A stretch of DNA of 64,000 nt from Flavobacterium pectinovorum (GCF_006438875.1 NZ_RCZH01000002.1:368385-432384); one strand, 5' to 3'. Numbered from the stretch's first letter, positions 8,835 to 18,217 are shown. Translations and numbers: made by a program. The notes: generated by a model from the letters alone, not told the origin.

Positions 8835-10010
8835 TTAATGATGATCGTGCTCTTCAACAGCCTGACCAATAAATAATGCTGAAAGCAAAGTAAATACATA
8901 CGCTTGCAAAGCAGCAACTAACATTTCTAATACACTCATGAACAATACGAATGCTCCGGCAACTGGTCCTACAGCAATACTTTTGAAAATGAAGATTAAA
9001 GAAACTAAACTCAAAATGATAATATGTCCTGCAGTAATATTTGCAAACAAACGAATCATTAATGCGAATGGTTTAGTAAGCATTCCGATAATTTCTACAG
9101 GAATCATAATTGGAGCCAACCACACAGGAACTCCAGGTGTATTGAAAATATGTCCCCAGTAAGATTTGTTTCCGCTTAAAGTTGTAACGATAAAAGTGAT
9201 AAATGCCATTACAAATGTAAAGTAGATATTACCTGTTAAGTTAGAACTGAATGGGAAAAATGGAATTAAACCAATAAGGTTGTTAATCCAAATGAAGAAA
9301 AATATAGTTAAAAGATAAGGCATATATTTACCCGCTTTTTTTGTTCCAATATTAGGAACAGCAATCTCATCTCTAACAAAAGTAACCAGTGGCTCTAAAA
9401 ACCCTGCTAACCCTTTTGGTGCATTTGGGTTTTTCTTATAAGATCTTGCAACGGCAAAAAACAAGAAAAACAAAATAATTGCTGACATCAACATAGAAAA
9501 AACATTCTTTGTGATAGAAAAATCTAAAGGTCTTGCATCAAAAGCAAAAGCTCCATTATCTCTTTCTTCAGCTGTCATTGTTTCAAATTTATCAGCGTAA
9601 AAAATTATTTCTTTATAACGAACTAATTTCTGACCATTAATATCAACAATATGTTCTCCTGTATTATCGTGGTGAAATTTTGCAGATGAAAAAATTTCCA
9701 ATCCGTTTTTTGTCCACAAAATAACCGGAAGGCTAAAAGAAACAGGATGACCATCCCAATCTGCAATATGAAAATCATGCGAATCCCCAATGTGAGAATT
9801 AATCAAATCACTTGCGTTAAATTCTTCTTCGATCTTGTGACCAACATTTTCCTCATGACCACTTGCTTCTGCATGACTTGCTTCTACTGACTCAACAGTT
9901 TCGTGTTTCACAGAAACACTATCAACAGGAGTTGAAGCAAAATTTACTGATGAAGTAAGTGCTAATAAGGTAACTAATAAGTACTGGACTGGTTTATTTG
10001 AAATTATCAT
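8835..10010 (-). CDS. atpB: ATP synthase F0 a subunit with a long secreted-type N-terminal extension
   Basis: The conserved channel half contains 'LMIRLFANITAGHIIILSL' with the essential arginine, and 'HNPYW'-like early helices are replaced by the Bacteroidota form 'LTIFFFIWINNLIGLIPFFP'. I start it at the ATG at 10010 because residues 1-25 from there form a signal peptide (KPVQYLLVTLLALTSSVNFA); an upstream in-frame ATG at 10124 adds 38 unconvincing residues. About 110 histidine- and acid-rich periplasmic residues follow the signal before the first channel helix. The tail ends EEHDHH. It forms the stator half of the proton channel. Confidence 0.95.
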   Translation of the reverse strand: MIISNKPVQYLLVTLLALTSSVNFASTPVDSVSVKHETVESVEASHAEASGHEENVGHKIEEEFNASDLINSHIGDSHDFHIADWDGHPVSFSLPVILWTKNGLEIFSSAKFHHDNTGEHIVDINGQKLVRYKEIIFYADKFETMTAEERDNGAFAFDARPLDFSITKNVFSMLMSAIILFFLFFAVARSYKKNPNAPKGLAGFLEPLVTFVRDEIAVPNIGTKKAGKYMPYLLTIFFFIWINNLIGLIPFFPFSSNLTGNIYFTFVMAFITFIVTTLSGNKSYWGHIFNTPGVPVWLAPIMIPVEIIGMLTKPFALMIRLFANITAGHIIILSLVSLIFIFKSIAVGPVAGAFVLFMSVLEMLVAALQAYVFTLLSALFIGQAVEEHDHH

Positions 10011-10144
10011 TATTAAATCTGTATCTAATTTTAGGTTCCAAAAATTTTTTGCAAAGGTACATTTAAAATTGAAAATTGAAAATTTATAGATGTAATTTTT
10101 AATATTTAAGTTTTTAACAGGCAATCTTATTGTTAATAAAGCAA

Positions 10145-10528
10145 TTAACCTTTGTTTATTAAGCGAATTGTGAAATATGTTTCGAAAAGTAAAAATAAAA
10201 AATAAGGGATAAAAAATGTACTTATGTCGACGATTGGATTTTTAACATGTGCTTTTATAAGGGGAATCAAAAAAAGGATGGCTGCCATCATTCTAAAAAA
10301 GCTTGCGCCAAGAAAAGCAAACCCCGTATAATTTGCGAAATTCTTGTTTACAAAAATTAAAAAGAGATATACCAAAAAAGTTGCGACAATATTAAATAAA
10401 TAGATGCTCCATGCCGGGTACAGGAACACGAATTTATCAGATAGAGCTTGCATGGCAAAATATTGCGCAACAAATAATACAATAGAGAAAGGAAGGAAAT
10501 ACTTTAGAAAATCGGTAGTTTTGTTCAT
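10145..10528 (-). CDS. Small four-helix membrane protein of the atp cluster
   Basis: A 127-residue protein with four hydrophobic helices and little else, lying between an AtpZ/AtpI-like gene and atpB. Its start overlaps the stop of the upstream gene. Position and topology match the AtpI/AtpR-like accessory proteins often encoded before atpB, which help c-ring assembly or supply magnesium. I recall flavobacterial members being filed as a DUF family (DUF6168), but no motif here proves a function. Real gene, function inferred only from context. Confidence 0.75.
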   Translation of the reverse strand: MNKTTDFLKYFLPFSIVLFVAQYFAMQALSDKFVFLYPAWSIYLFNIVATFLVYLFLIFVNKNFANYTGFAFLGASFFRMMAAILFLIPLIKAHVKNPIVDISTFFIPYFLFLLFETYFTIRLINKG

Positions 10529-10749
10529 TATTTATTCAAATTTTTTACTTGTCTTAAAACATTATAAAGTGCTAAAAAGACCGAAAATAAAGAAAAAATA
10601 ATTGTCCACAAAGAACCTCCGTTCGAATACTTCTCATCAAGCTTCAATCCCGCGTAGGAAAATATAAAAATAATGATCCCCATTTGAATGGGAATATTAA
10701 CAAAAACTAACCATTTATTGTTTGAGTTCTTCTTCGGCTCCTTTTCCAT
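10528..10749 (-). CDS. AtpZ/AtpI-family membrane protein
   Basis: A 73-residue protein with two membrane helices and 'GLKLDEKYSNGGSLWTIIFS' between them, the sequence pattern of the AtpZ/AtpI family (G-x-x-LD...G....GxxxG). Members aid assembly of the c ring or ion homeostasis near F0. It overlaps the end of the bactofilin gene by 35 bases and the next gene by one base, so it is tied into the sprE-to-atp transcript. Confidence 0.82.
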   Translation of the reverse strand: MEKEPKKNSNNKWLVFVNIPIQMGIIIFIFSYAGLKLDEKYSNGGSLWTIIFSLFSVFLALYNVLRQVKNLNK

Positions 10750-11128
10750 CTTTTAATGTAACTTCTTTAGTGTTATTTGTTAACATTGTACAAGTGGCTG
10801 TAAAATCAGCTCCAGGTTCTATCGATAATTTTCCAACAGCAACTTCTCCGTGAATACGAGCTGTTGCTTTTATATTAAGGACTTCCAATACTTTTATTTT
10901 TCCTTGAAATTCGCCTTCAATATCGGCATTGTTGCAAACAATTTCACCTCTTATAACTCCGGATGTTCCAATAACCAGTTTTCCTTGCGAAGTAAAATTT
11001 CCAATCAATTCGCCGTCTAATCTAAAATCAGCTTTTGAAACTATATCACCTATTATAGAGGTTCCTTCTACTATTCTATTTGTTTTTCCTAAGAGTTCTG
11101 TTCCGTTTTTTTTGACTTTATCAAACAT
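10715..11128 (-). CDS. Bactofilin
   Basis: A 137-residue polymer-forming protein (DUF583). The central part, about residues 20-115, is a right-handed beta-helix made of short repeats such as 'GEIVCNNADIEGEFQGKI' and 'IHGEVAVGKLSIEPGA'. It lacks a signal and works as a nucleotide-independent cytoskeletal filament at the inner membrane. It begins two bases after the sprE stop and overlaps the AtpZ-like gene, so an envelope cytoskeleton gene is embedded between a gliding/secretion gene and the ATP synthase genes. Confidence 0.93.
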   Translation of the reverse strand: MFDKVKKNGTELLGKTNRIVEGTSIIGDIVSKADFRLDGELIGNFTSQGKLVIGTSGVIRGEIVCNNADIEGEFQGKIKVLEVLNIKATARIHGEVAVGKLSIEPGADFTATCTMLTNNTKEVTLKDGKGAEEELKQ

Positions 11129-11130
11129 GA

Positions 11131-13737
11131 TTATGGGGTTTTTGGGGCTAAATAAGTTTCGAGATTTTTTTTAATTTGAATCACTTTATAATTATCACTC
11201 GATATGATAATTGCAGGTTGTGTGATTTTATACTTTTTATCATCTCTAAAAACTTCTGAAACATCTTTGGCATAAGCCTCAGATTTTAAACCATGTATAA
11301 CTACAAAACTTTGTGTTCTATTGTATTTATCAAAAGAAGTTGTCAATCTCTCATAATTTTCAACTAACAAAAACACTTTAATAGCCTCTTCAATTTTTTT
11401 AAGTGCTTTAGTATCTTCTTTTGGAATCACATATATAATTTTCCAATTTTTATTGTCAAAGGTAGTAAAATCAAGCTTTTCTAAACTCGGAACTTGTTTC
11501 TCTAAAATTTCTCTTGCATTTTTTCCTTCCTCCGTATTCGGATAATTATCTGCAACTGCTTCTAATCCTTTTTTGTATGCTTCTAAACCATTTACTTTTC
11601 CTAAAGTATTTGCTTTTAACAATTCATACTTAGAAACAATTTCATCACCTGAATATTGATTAATCAGATTGTCTATATTATCCAGAATAGTTTCAAACTG
11701 TTCTTCCTGAAACAACTTGTACCATTTTTGATATTCCTTATCCGCTGATGCCAAATCATCTGGATTTGTATTGTTTAAAATCTGTGCGTATCTGGAATTT
11801 GGATAATTTACGGTAATGTCAGATTTTACTCTTTCTGCCCGAGCAGGATTTGTAATCTGATAAATTTTATACAAATTATACATTGATGGCAAAATCAATT
11901 TTTCTTCCGGATTGTTTTTTAATAATTGCTCCAGTTTTTCGCTCGCCAAATTATACTCTTTAAATTTTTCTTTATAAATAAGTCCTAATTGGTAATATGA
12001 AAAATTACGTTCCTTATTAATACTATCCATTGCAACCTGAGTTGTTGGAAGCTGTTTTTCGTAAAAATCTGCTGTGTATTTTTCGATCACAATAGTATCT
12101 TTCAAAACTTTTGCCGCATCTTGACTATTTATAGTATCATTCATTGCGGCATTATTAGCTGATCTTAATCCGGCTAATCTCCAATTTCCCCCTAAAGTTC
12201 GATTTCCCCACATTTTCTTGAACTGTAGTTTTCCGTAAGCAACCGTTGTTGGATTATAAAAATAGAATGTACTTGTAGTTTCCTTTCCACCGGGAAGCGT
12301 TGGCACTCCAGGATCTGTAGGCATTCCTGTAGAATTTGGATTAACTGCTGTTGGCGAATTACCGTTGTTGGTATTTCGATCAATGTTGGCTAGTTTTTCC
12401 TTCTCTTTCTCTTCTAAGATACGTTTTGCATCATCTTTCTTTTTAAGTTCTGCAATATAACTTTCGAAATAAATTTTTCTATCCGGATCAGACAAACCTT
12501 TAACTTTAATGATGCTATCATCGCGTTTTGCGATTCCTTCGTATTTAATTACGTTGTCAAGGTTTTTTCTGTTTTTCTCAATAAAAGCATATTCTCTGGT
12601 TTTCTTATCCAACTTTGTTAATGTACTGTCATAATACTTGGCAGCCATTACATAATCAGTATTTTTGAAATACATGTTTCCAATATTTCTATACGTAGAT
12701 GCCACTAAATAAGGATCTTTGGATCTTCTTTTCAATGATTTATTATAGAATATAAGGGCCGTATCCTGTACTTTATATTTATCAAAAAAGACACCCATTT
12801 CATAAAAAAGAATATCATAATAAGGGCGGTTTTCACGATCTCCAACTAGCTTATTATAGGTCTCAATAAACAGGTCCTGATTTCCGTTTTGATAATCAAA
12901 CATTTCTGCTTTTTTAGCATAAGCGTGCATCATGTACTTTCGATCCGCTTTTCGATTCATATCAATTACACCATCATAAAAATAGTTTGCGCTATCTTTT
13001 TTTCCTGCTTCCTGATACAGCTGACCCAGAATAAAGCGGTATCTCGCTTTGTCTTCATTTTTCCTGGTAAATATTTCAGCAATTCTAAGTTTTGCTACTG
13101 CGCTGTCTCTTTCTTCTAAATTTAAAAAAGCCTCTGCCATTAAAGCATTCGCATCTGAAAATGTTTGCTTATCTAAATCTGTCTTTTTTAATAATAGTTT
13201 AATATTTTTCAATACAATGGCATCATTCCCTAAACGCATATTGGTTTTTTCGCGCCAGATTTTTGCCGTATAAATATTACTGCTGTTTGGATATTTGTAC
13301 AAGATATAATTGAATGCTTCAATAGCCGGAATAAAACGCTGATCGTAGTATCTGGCTTTTCCAAGCATTAAATAAGCTTCGTCAATCTGATAATTTTTTT
13401 CTCTTCCTCCAATGTTCATTGAATGCTTCTGAATCGCTTTTGTTGCTTTTGTTTCAGCTTTTTCAAAATCTGCATTTTTAGCTTTTTCGCCTTCGGAAAA
13501 GTTCTCATCAATTTGCATTTTTTCAATTGGCAATATCTTCCAGAAATTATCCTGATTATTGCCCTGAACAGATTTTAAACCCTTATCAAGACCAATGCCT
13601 CCATTATACAAAATATTGTATTTTGTACTTAAAGCGTGGGAATTTCGAGATAAAAAAGTATTCTTTTTGGTAGAACAAGCTATCAAAAAGAGCAATATCA
13701 CGATAACAAAACTATATTTAAGAGTATTCTTTTTCAA
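11131..13737 (-). CDS. sprE: SprE-like TPR lipoprotein for gliding and type IX secretion
   Basis: An 868-residue lipoprotein. The signal ends in the lipobox LIAC with the lipidated cysteine at residue 21. Most of the rest is helical tetratricopeptide-like repeats ('IDEAYLMLGKARYYDQRFIP', 'STYRNIGNMYFKNTDYVMAA'), split by a low-complexity linker near residues 430-490 rich in K, E, N, P and T. Length, lipobox and TPR layout match SprE of Flavobacterium johnsoniae, needed for gliding and type IX secretion. It heads the gene string that runs through bactofilin into the atp genes with gaps of a few bases or overlaps. Confidence 0.9.
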   Translation of the reverse strand: MKKNTLKYSFVIVILLFLIACSTKKNTFLSRNSHALSTKYNILYNGGIGLDKGLKSVQGNNQDNFWKILPIEKMQIDENFSEGEKAKNADFEKAETKATKAIQKHSMNIGGREKNYQIDEAYLMLGKARYYDQRFIPAIEAFNYILYKYPNSSNIYTAKIWREKTNMRLGNDAIVLKNIKLLLKKTDLDKQTFSDANALMAEAFLNLEERDSAVAKLRIAEIFTRKNEDKARYRFILGQLYQEAGKKDSANYFYDGVIDMNRKADRKYMMHAYAKKAEMFDYQNGNQDLFIETYNKLVGDRENRPYYDILFYEMGVFFDKYKVQDTALIFYNKSLKRRSKDPYLVASTYRNIGNMYFKNTDYVMAAKYYDSTLTKLDKKTREYAFIEKNRKNLDNVIKYEGIAKRDDSIIKVKGLSDPDRKIYFESYIAELKKKDDAKRILEEKEKEKLANIDRNTNNGNSPTAVNPNSTGMPTDPGVPTLPGGKETTSTFYFYNPTTVAYGKLQFKKMWGNRTLGGNWRLAGLRSANNAAMNDTINSQDAAKVLKDTIVIEKYTADFYEKQLPTTQVAMDSINKERNFSYYQLGLIYKEKFKEYNLASEKLEQLLKNNPEEKLILPSMYNLYKIYQITNPARAERVKSDITVNYPNSRYAQILNNTNPDDLASADKEYQKWYKLFQEEQFETILDNIDNLINQYSGDEIVSKYELLKANTLGKVNGLEAYKKGLEAVADNYPNTEEGKNAREILEKQVPSLEKLDFTTFDNKNWKIIYVIPKEDTKALKKIEEAIKVFLLVENYERLTTSFDKYNRTQSFVVIHGLKSEAYAKDVSEVFRDDKKYKITQPAIIISSDNYKVIQIKKNLETYLAPKTP

Positions 13738-13828
13738 TAGAAAAGAGTTTAAATCAAATTAACTTCTAAAAAGGATTTTTAGTATATTGACTTGTAAAAA
13801 TACACTTCTTTTTTTAAACTTTAGAAAC

Positions 13829-14524
13829 TTATACAGCAAAAAACAATTCTAATTCTTGTAAGGTTTCTCTTGAAGTTTGAATATCTTTTACAATCTCTCC
13901 TTTATTAAGTGCCACAATTCGGTCACAAACCTCTACTGTATGCTGTAAATCATGGCTAGAAACCAAAACAGTAACATTTGGATTTTCCGCCAACTCTTTA
14001 ATAATCTTTTTTAATCGGCTAACGGTTGTTGGATCTAGGTTTGCAAACGGCTCATCTAAAATAACAACTTCGGGATTTCCAATAAGTGTGGCAATTATCC
14101 CCACTTTCTTCTGATTTCCCTTAGATAAATCTCTCAGGTATTTTTTGTTATTCAAAATTTCACCATTAAAAAACTCTTCATATTTTACCAATAATGCATC
14201 AATATCTGCTTTGTTCTGATGGTGTAAATCTCCAATAAAATAAAAATATTCTTCAGGAGTTAAGTATCCTATCAGGAAACTTTCATCTAAAAAAGACCCT
14301 GTAAAAGATTTCCATTTTTCATTTGTATTTACCTGAATATCATTGTTTTTAATAAATCCTGTTGATGGCTGAATCAAATCTAATAACAAGCTGAAGAAAG
14401 TCGTTTTTCCCGCTCCGTTATTTCCTACCAATCCAAAACTTTGTCCTTTTGGAATTTCAAGATCGCTAATGTTTAAAACTGTTGTACCGTTATATTGTTT
14501 TGAAAGTTGATTTACTTGTATCAT
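13829..14524 (-). CDS. ABC exporter ATP-binding protein
   Basis: From the ATG at 14524 the protein is 231 residues. Walker A is GNNGAGKTT, the signature motif is degenerate as LSKGNQKK, and Walker B is 'PEVVILDEPFANLD', with an H-loop in 'VSSHDLQH'. An in-frame start at 14575 adds 17 residues from repetitive DNA and is unlikely. It powers the adjacent DUF5687-type permease, 84 bases upstream. Together they form a two-gene exporter of unknown substrate, as in other flavobacteria. Confidence 0.93.
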   Translation of the reverse strand: MIQVNQLSKQYNGTTVLNISDLEIPKGQSFGLVGNNGAGKTTFFSLLLDLIQPSTGFIKNNDIQVNTNEKWKSFTGSFLDESFLIGYLTPEEYFYFIGDLHHQNKADIDALLVKYEEFFNGEILNNKKYLRDLSKGNQKKVGIIATLIGNPEVVILDEPFANLDPTTVSRLKKIIKELAENPNVTVLVSSHDLQHTVEVCDRIVALNKGEIVKDIQTSRETLQELELFFAV

Positions 14525-14608
14525 CTTAATTGTTGATTTTAGATTGTTGATTTTAGATTTAGTCAATTGAAGCAAATTATCTCATTGACACATTTTCAAA
14601 TTGACTAA

Positions 14609-16069
14609 TTAATTCTTTTGTTTATAAGCACTTATCGTACTGTATTTTTCGATTTTATATCTCTTTTCTATCAGAGAAAAAACCTTGTCCTTAAAAATAA
14701 ATCCTAAAACTCCAGCTCCGGCAACTAATGCCAATCCAGTGGTTTTATCTGCAAAATGAAGCCCTAGCCAATACAATAATAATGGCAAAAAAATCTTTGG
14801 TAATGAAAGCAGCATCGAATTAACATTAAATGCTTTTTTATCTCCAAAAGCACCGCCGGCATTACTTAGATCGATTGGAGTTTTTGTAAATGCGCCACCC
14901 AAAAGCACCATATGAGAGTTTACTCCGATGTTATAAATTGCACCAACAACGATAATCAAATACGTTTGCCATCCATAAAAAAGATAAAATGAAGCAAGGA
15001 TTGTCGAAACAAAAGTGGCAATAACAATCAACCACCATTTTGCAGTAATGTAACCGCGATACGGAATGTTTTGGGTCATCATTAATTGATAATAAGAACT
15101 ATCCCAACTTGGTACAAATTGCCCGAAGACAAATAAAAATCCTCCCGAAACAAATATTCCGGCAAAAATTTGCATTACTTCAGGTTGATGAGAATTTCCG
15201 AAAAAGATTAATCCGTAAAACAAAAAAAGTACACTCATTACAATAGTGGTTTTAGATCTTTTGTTTCTCTTAATTAATTTAATATCATTTTTAAGAAAAG
15301 TTCCCAAGGTTCCAAATTGATTCAACCAAGACAGATCTTCGGTTGTTGCAATATCTTCTTTTTTAGAAAGTCCCGCGTCCAGAAATAAGTTGTTTTTGAA
15401 GTACTTAAATGTAAATGCATACAAACCGGCTAATAGAAAAACAGGGACTAAAAACATCCAACCTATATTGTAAAATCCTAAAAAAGCTGGTGTTGTAAAA
15501 GTCGTAATGTCAAACCATTTATAATATTGTGCTCCACCTAAAAAGGCAATCACAGCAAGAAAAACAACAAACAATTTGTCAATATTACTTAGAATAATAT
15601 TTAGAAAATTATTGATATAAATTAAGGCAATAATCGCCAAATTCCACAAAATGACACCTGAAATACTATAACCTTCCAGAACTAACACAATCGAAAATGG
15701 AACGAAAAAAAGTGCATGAATCCAATTAAAAAAAGACAAAGCTGTTTTTCCTAAAGAGAAATGTACGATTGTTGGTTTTTTGAACGGCAAAACCAATAAC
15801 GGTTTGATATTTAAAACCGGAATTGCCTGCAATAACAATCGGATAATCAAATCGAACAAGAAATAATAAATCAAAAATTTATTAACGGTTTCAAAAGGTT
15901 CGAGATTCATTTTTTTAAGTACATAAAATACTCCTACTCCACCGCCAATAAAAAGCAGTGAAAAATAAATCATAAAAAACCCTATTATTACTTTCATTGC
16001 TACACTTTTACCAAACGATGCCGATCTGGTAAACGCTTTCCATTCGAGATAAATAAACTTTTTAATCAT
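14609..16069 (-). CDS. ABC exporter permease, DUF5687 type
   Basis: From ATG 16069 it has 486 residues, beginning 'MIKKFIYLEWKAFTRSASFG'. The frame is open up to 16195, but that extension overlaps the promoter region of the divergent reductase gene. About twelve hydrophobic helices and a central charged cytoplasmic loop ('FLKNDIKLIKRNKRSKTT') match the large permeases that pair with a single small ATPase in flavobacteria. It is co-directional with the ATPase gene. Substrate unknown. Confidence 0.85.
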   Translation of the reverse strand: MIKKFIYLEWKAFTRSASFGKSVAMKVIIGFFMIYFSLLFIGGGVGVFYVLKKMNLEPFETVNKFLIYYFLFDLIIRLLLQAIPVLNIKPLLVLPFKKPTIVHFSLGKTALSFFNWIHALFFVPFSIVLVLEGYSISGVILWNLAIIALIYINNFLNIILSNIDKLFVVFLAVIAFLGGAQYYKWFDITTFTTPAFLGFYNIGWMFLVPVFLLAGLYAFTFKYFKNNLFLDAGLSKKEDIATTEDLSWLNQFGTLGTFLKNDIKLIKRNKRSKTTIVMSVLFLFYGLIFFGNSHQPEVMQIFAGIFVSGGFLFVFGQFVPSWDSSYYQLMMTQNIPYRGYITAKWWLIVIATFVSTILASFYLFYGWQTYLIIVVGAIYNIGVNSHMVLLGGAFTKTPIDLSNAGGAFGDKKAFNVNSMLLSLPKIFLPLLLYWLGLHFADKTTGLALVAGAGVLGFIFKDKVFSLIEKRYKIEKYSTISAYKQKN

Positions 16070-16173
16070 GGTTAATTGGTTTTGAATTTTGTAGTACGAG
16101 ACCAAATGTAAGAAAACGTTACAAAAAAAGTTAAAAAAAATAATTTCGTGCCCGACATTTAATCGTCGTTTGC

Positions 16174-16181
16174 TACTTTTG
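16174..16181 (+). promoter_or_regulatory. TAnnTTTG promoter box before the reductase gene
   Basis: The octamer TACTTTTG matches the Bacteroidota -7 consensus and ends 17 bases before the ATG at 16198. No convincing -33 TTTG was seen. Confidence 0.55.
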
Positions 16182-16197
16182 CATAAAATATACAATC

Positions 16198-17250
16198 ATG
16201 CCTTCATTTTTAAAACTTATAATTAAAGAGGTAAAACGCGAAACAACCGATGCCGTTTCTGTACTTTTTAATGTTCCCGAAGAACTAAAACCAGACTATA
16301 AATTCATAGCTGGACAATACATAAATTTAAAGTTAACACTTGATAATCAAGAAATTCGTCGTGCTTATTCTATTTGTTCCGCACCAGAAAGCGGCGAATT
16401 AAGAATTGCCGTCAAAGCAGTTAAAAATGGTTTGTTTTCTCAATTTGCAAACACCAGATTAAAAGCTGGAGACGTTCTTGAAGTAGGTCATCCGGAAGGA
16501 AAATTTACTTTTGAACCAGATGCCGAAAGACAAAAAAATTACGCAGCTTTTGTTGCCGGAAGCGGAATTACGCCTGTTCTTTCTATTATAAAATCTGTTT
16601 TGAAAAGTGAGCCAAAAAGTTCATTTGTATTAGTTTACGGAAATAGAACTCCTGAAGAAACTATTTTTTATCAGGAATTACATGATTTACAATTGCAATA
16701 TGTAGGTCGCTTTTTTGTGCATTATGTTTTTAGTCAGGCTAAAGCCGAAAATGCTTTGTTTGGAAGAATCGAGAAATCGGCGGTAAATTTTGTGCTGAAC
16801 AACAAACACAAAGAACTTCAATTTGATAAATTTTTCTTGTGTGGTCCGGAAGAGATGATCAATACAGTTTCTACTGTTTTGAAAGAGAAAAATGTAAAAG
16901 AATCAGCTATTAAATTTGAACTTTTCACCTCTTCAACGCAAGAAAACCAAATCCATAATTCATTAGAAGGTCATACAAAAATTACGGTTTTGGTTGATGA
17001 TGATGAAGTTTCTTTTGAAATGTCTCAAAAGCAAACCATACTTGATGCAGCGCTAAAACAAGGAATTGACGCTCCATATTCTTGCCAGGGCGGAATTTGC
17101 AGCAGCTGTTTGGCTCGTGTAACTTCTGGAACTGCAGAAATGACTAAAAACTCCATTTTGACAGATAAAGAAATCGCTTCAGGTTTGATTTTAACCTGTC
17201 AGGCGCATCCAACTTCAGAATCTATTTATATAGATTATGATGATGTTTAG
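16198..17250 (+). CDS. FAD/NAD(P)H- and 2Fe-2S-dependent oxidoreductase (PaaE/ferredoxin-reductase type)
   Basis: A 350-residue electron-transfer enzyme with three domains. The FAD domain (about 1-100) has 'RRAYSICSAPESGELRIAVK'. The NAD(P)H domain (about 105-240) has 'GSGITP' and 'VYGNRTPEETIFYQEL'. The plant-type ferredoxin domain (about 262-350) has ligands C296, C301, C304 (CQGGICSSC) and C334. This order matches PaaE and related reductases that pass electrons from NADPH to an oxygenase. No oxygenase genes are adjacent, so the partner is unknown. It is single and divergent from the ABC permease. Confidence 0.9.
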   Translation: MPSFLKLIIKEVKRETTDAVSVLFNVPEELKPDYKFIAGQYINLKLTLDNQEIRRAYSICSAPESGELRIAVKAVKNGLFSQFANTRLKAGDVLEVGHPEGKFTFEPDAERQKNYAAFVAGSGITPVLSIIKSVLKSEPKSSFVLVYGNRTPEETIFYQELHDLQLQYVGRFFVHYVFSQAKAENALFGRIEKSAVNFVLNNKHKELQFDKFFLCGPEEMINTVSTVLKEKNVKESAIKFELFTSSTQENQIHNSLEGHTKITVLVDDDEVSFEMSQKQTILDAALKQGIDAPYSCQGGICSSCLARVTSGTAEMTKNSILTDKEIASGLILTCQAHPTSESIYIDYDDV

Positions 17251-17256
17251 AAATTA

Positions 17257-17315
17257 AAATTCCAATAAAAAAATTCCAAATTCCAACTTTATAATTGGGA
17301 TTTGGAATTTTTTTT
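17257..17315 (+). terminator. Long ATTCCAA hairpin terminator, copy 1
   Basis: Sixteen-base arms at 17271-17286 and 17295-17310 pair with one G-U, then a T-run follows. It lies after the reductase stop. The 30 bases at 17257-17286 recur exactly at 18647-18676 in copy 2. Confidence 0.8.
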
Positions 17316-17336
17316 GTCGGATTAGAAATATTTGTA

Positions 17337-17369
17337 ATCTTTGTCAAAGTTTTAAACTTTGACAAAGAT
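17337..17369. repeat. CTTTGTCAAAG palindrome
   Basis: Sixteen-base arms (ATCTTTGTCAAAGTTT and its complement) are perfect around one central base. Half-copies of the same words appear near 17982 and 19542, so it belongs to a dispersed family. Confidence 0.7.
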
Positions 17370-17400
17370 CGAATTCCAATTTACGTTGTCAGTGCATTGG

Positions 17401-17416
17401 TCCCGAGGCTTCGGGA
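17401..17416. repeat. TCCCGA/TCGGGA mini-palindrome, copy 1
   Basis: TCCCGAGGCTTCGGGA, six-base arms around four bases. It is locally GC-rich in AT-rich surroundings and has relatives at 20147-20162 and 20817-20834. Confidence 0.7.
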
Positions 17417-17452
17417 TGGAATTTGAAGATTGAAATTTTAAAATTTTATTTT

Positions 17453-17761
17453 ATGAAATCCGTACGAGAAATTTTTAAAAGCAAAGAGTATCTTTTAGAA
17501 GAACCTGAAGTCGAGAAACTTATTGAATATTGCGAAGAACTTCAAGACGAAATTGTTGAGTTCAAATTTCAGAAAACAAACAATAAGGAACTGGCAATGC
17601 TGGATATGCTCAGGGAAGTCATAAAAGGCTGCAATGCTATTGAAAAGGAAAAAATGGAACACGACAGATTTGGTTATGAAGCGCCAGATTATGAAGCTAC
17701 GATTTCGAACCTTAAAAGTTATATTTATAGCCGATGTCGTGATGAGAAGATTTGGCTTTGA
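17453..17761 (+). CDS. Hypothetical small protein
   Basis: From ATG 17453 it has 102 residues, starting MKSVREIFKSKEYLLEEPEV. No signal or membrane segment is present and the sequence is acidic and helical. An in-frame ATG at 17423 would add ten residues from intergenic DNA. The clean frame, low proportion of rare codons and terminator-bounded position support a real gene. I do not recognise a family. It stands alone among repeats. Confidence 0.6.
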   Translation: MKSVREIFKSKEYLLEEPEVEKLIEYCEELQDEIVEFKFQKTNNKELAMLDMLREVIKGCNAIEKEKMEHDRFGYEAPDYEATISNLKSYIYSRCRDEKIWL

Positions 17762-17815
17762 TAAAATTTCAGAGATAAATTCCAATAAAAAATTCAAAAA
17801 TAATAACCACAATAA

Positions 17816-17919
17816 TTGTCATTTCGAGCAACGAGAAATCTCCGCAAGAAACTAACACAAAGTATTTTTCCTAAATTGTCGAGCTACTTGCGAAGATTTC
17901 TCGTTCCTCGAAATGACAA
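17816..17919. repeat. REP-like long inverted repeat beginning TTGTCATTTCGA
   Basis: Arms at 17816-17848 and 17887-17919 are 33 bases long with 31 matches, around a 38-base spacer. The ends TCATTTCGA and inner GAGAAATC recur in the element at 19288-19375. Nothing coding is supported from 17762 to 18217 apart from this element. Confidence 0.85.
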
Positions 17920-18217
17920 AAATACGCAAACTAACTTTGAACATAAGTTTTTGCAAAAGTTCCTTACACTCTTGGTGCAAAACTTTGACAAAGGTGATTA
18001 CTTGTTTTCAATCTATAGAAATTTGGAATTTCGATTTAAAAACACATATTAATAATAAATAAAAAAACATATAAAATTTTAAACATTTTATAAAAAATAA
18101 GCTAAAAATTTATTATATTAGTACTTTAATAAAAGCTGACACACCCTCTTTATCTTAAAAAAATAGACTTTGTAAAGCTATATCTGATTGTCCAACACGT
18201 TTAAAACATTAAATATT

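Noticed and set aside
12889..13273. Plus-strand frames inside sprE
   Set aside because: They are shadows of the TPR coding sequence with hydrophobic, phenylalanine-rich translations.
17816..18052. Open frame through REP element 1
   Set aside because: The frame is produced by the palindrome and shows no protein-like composition.
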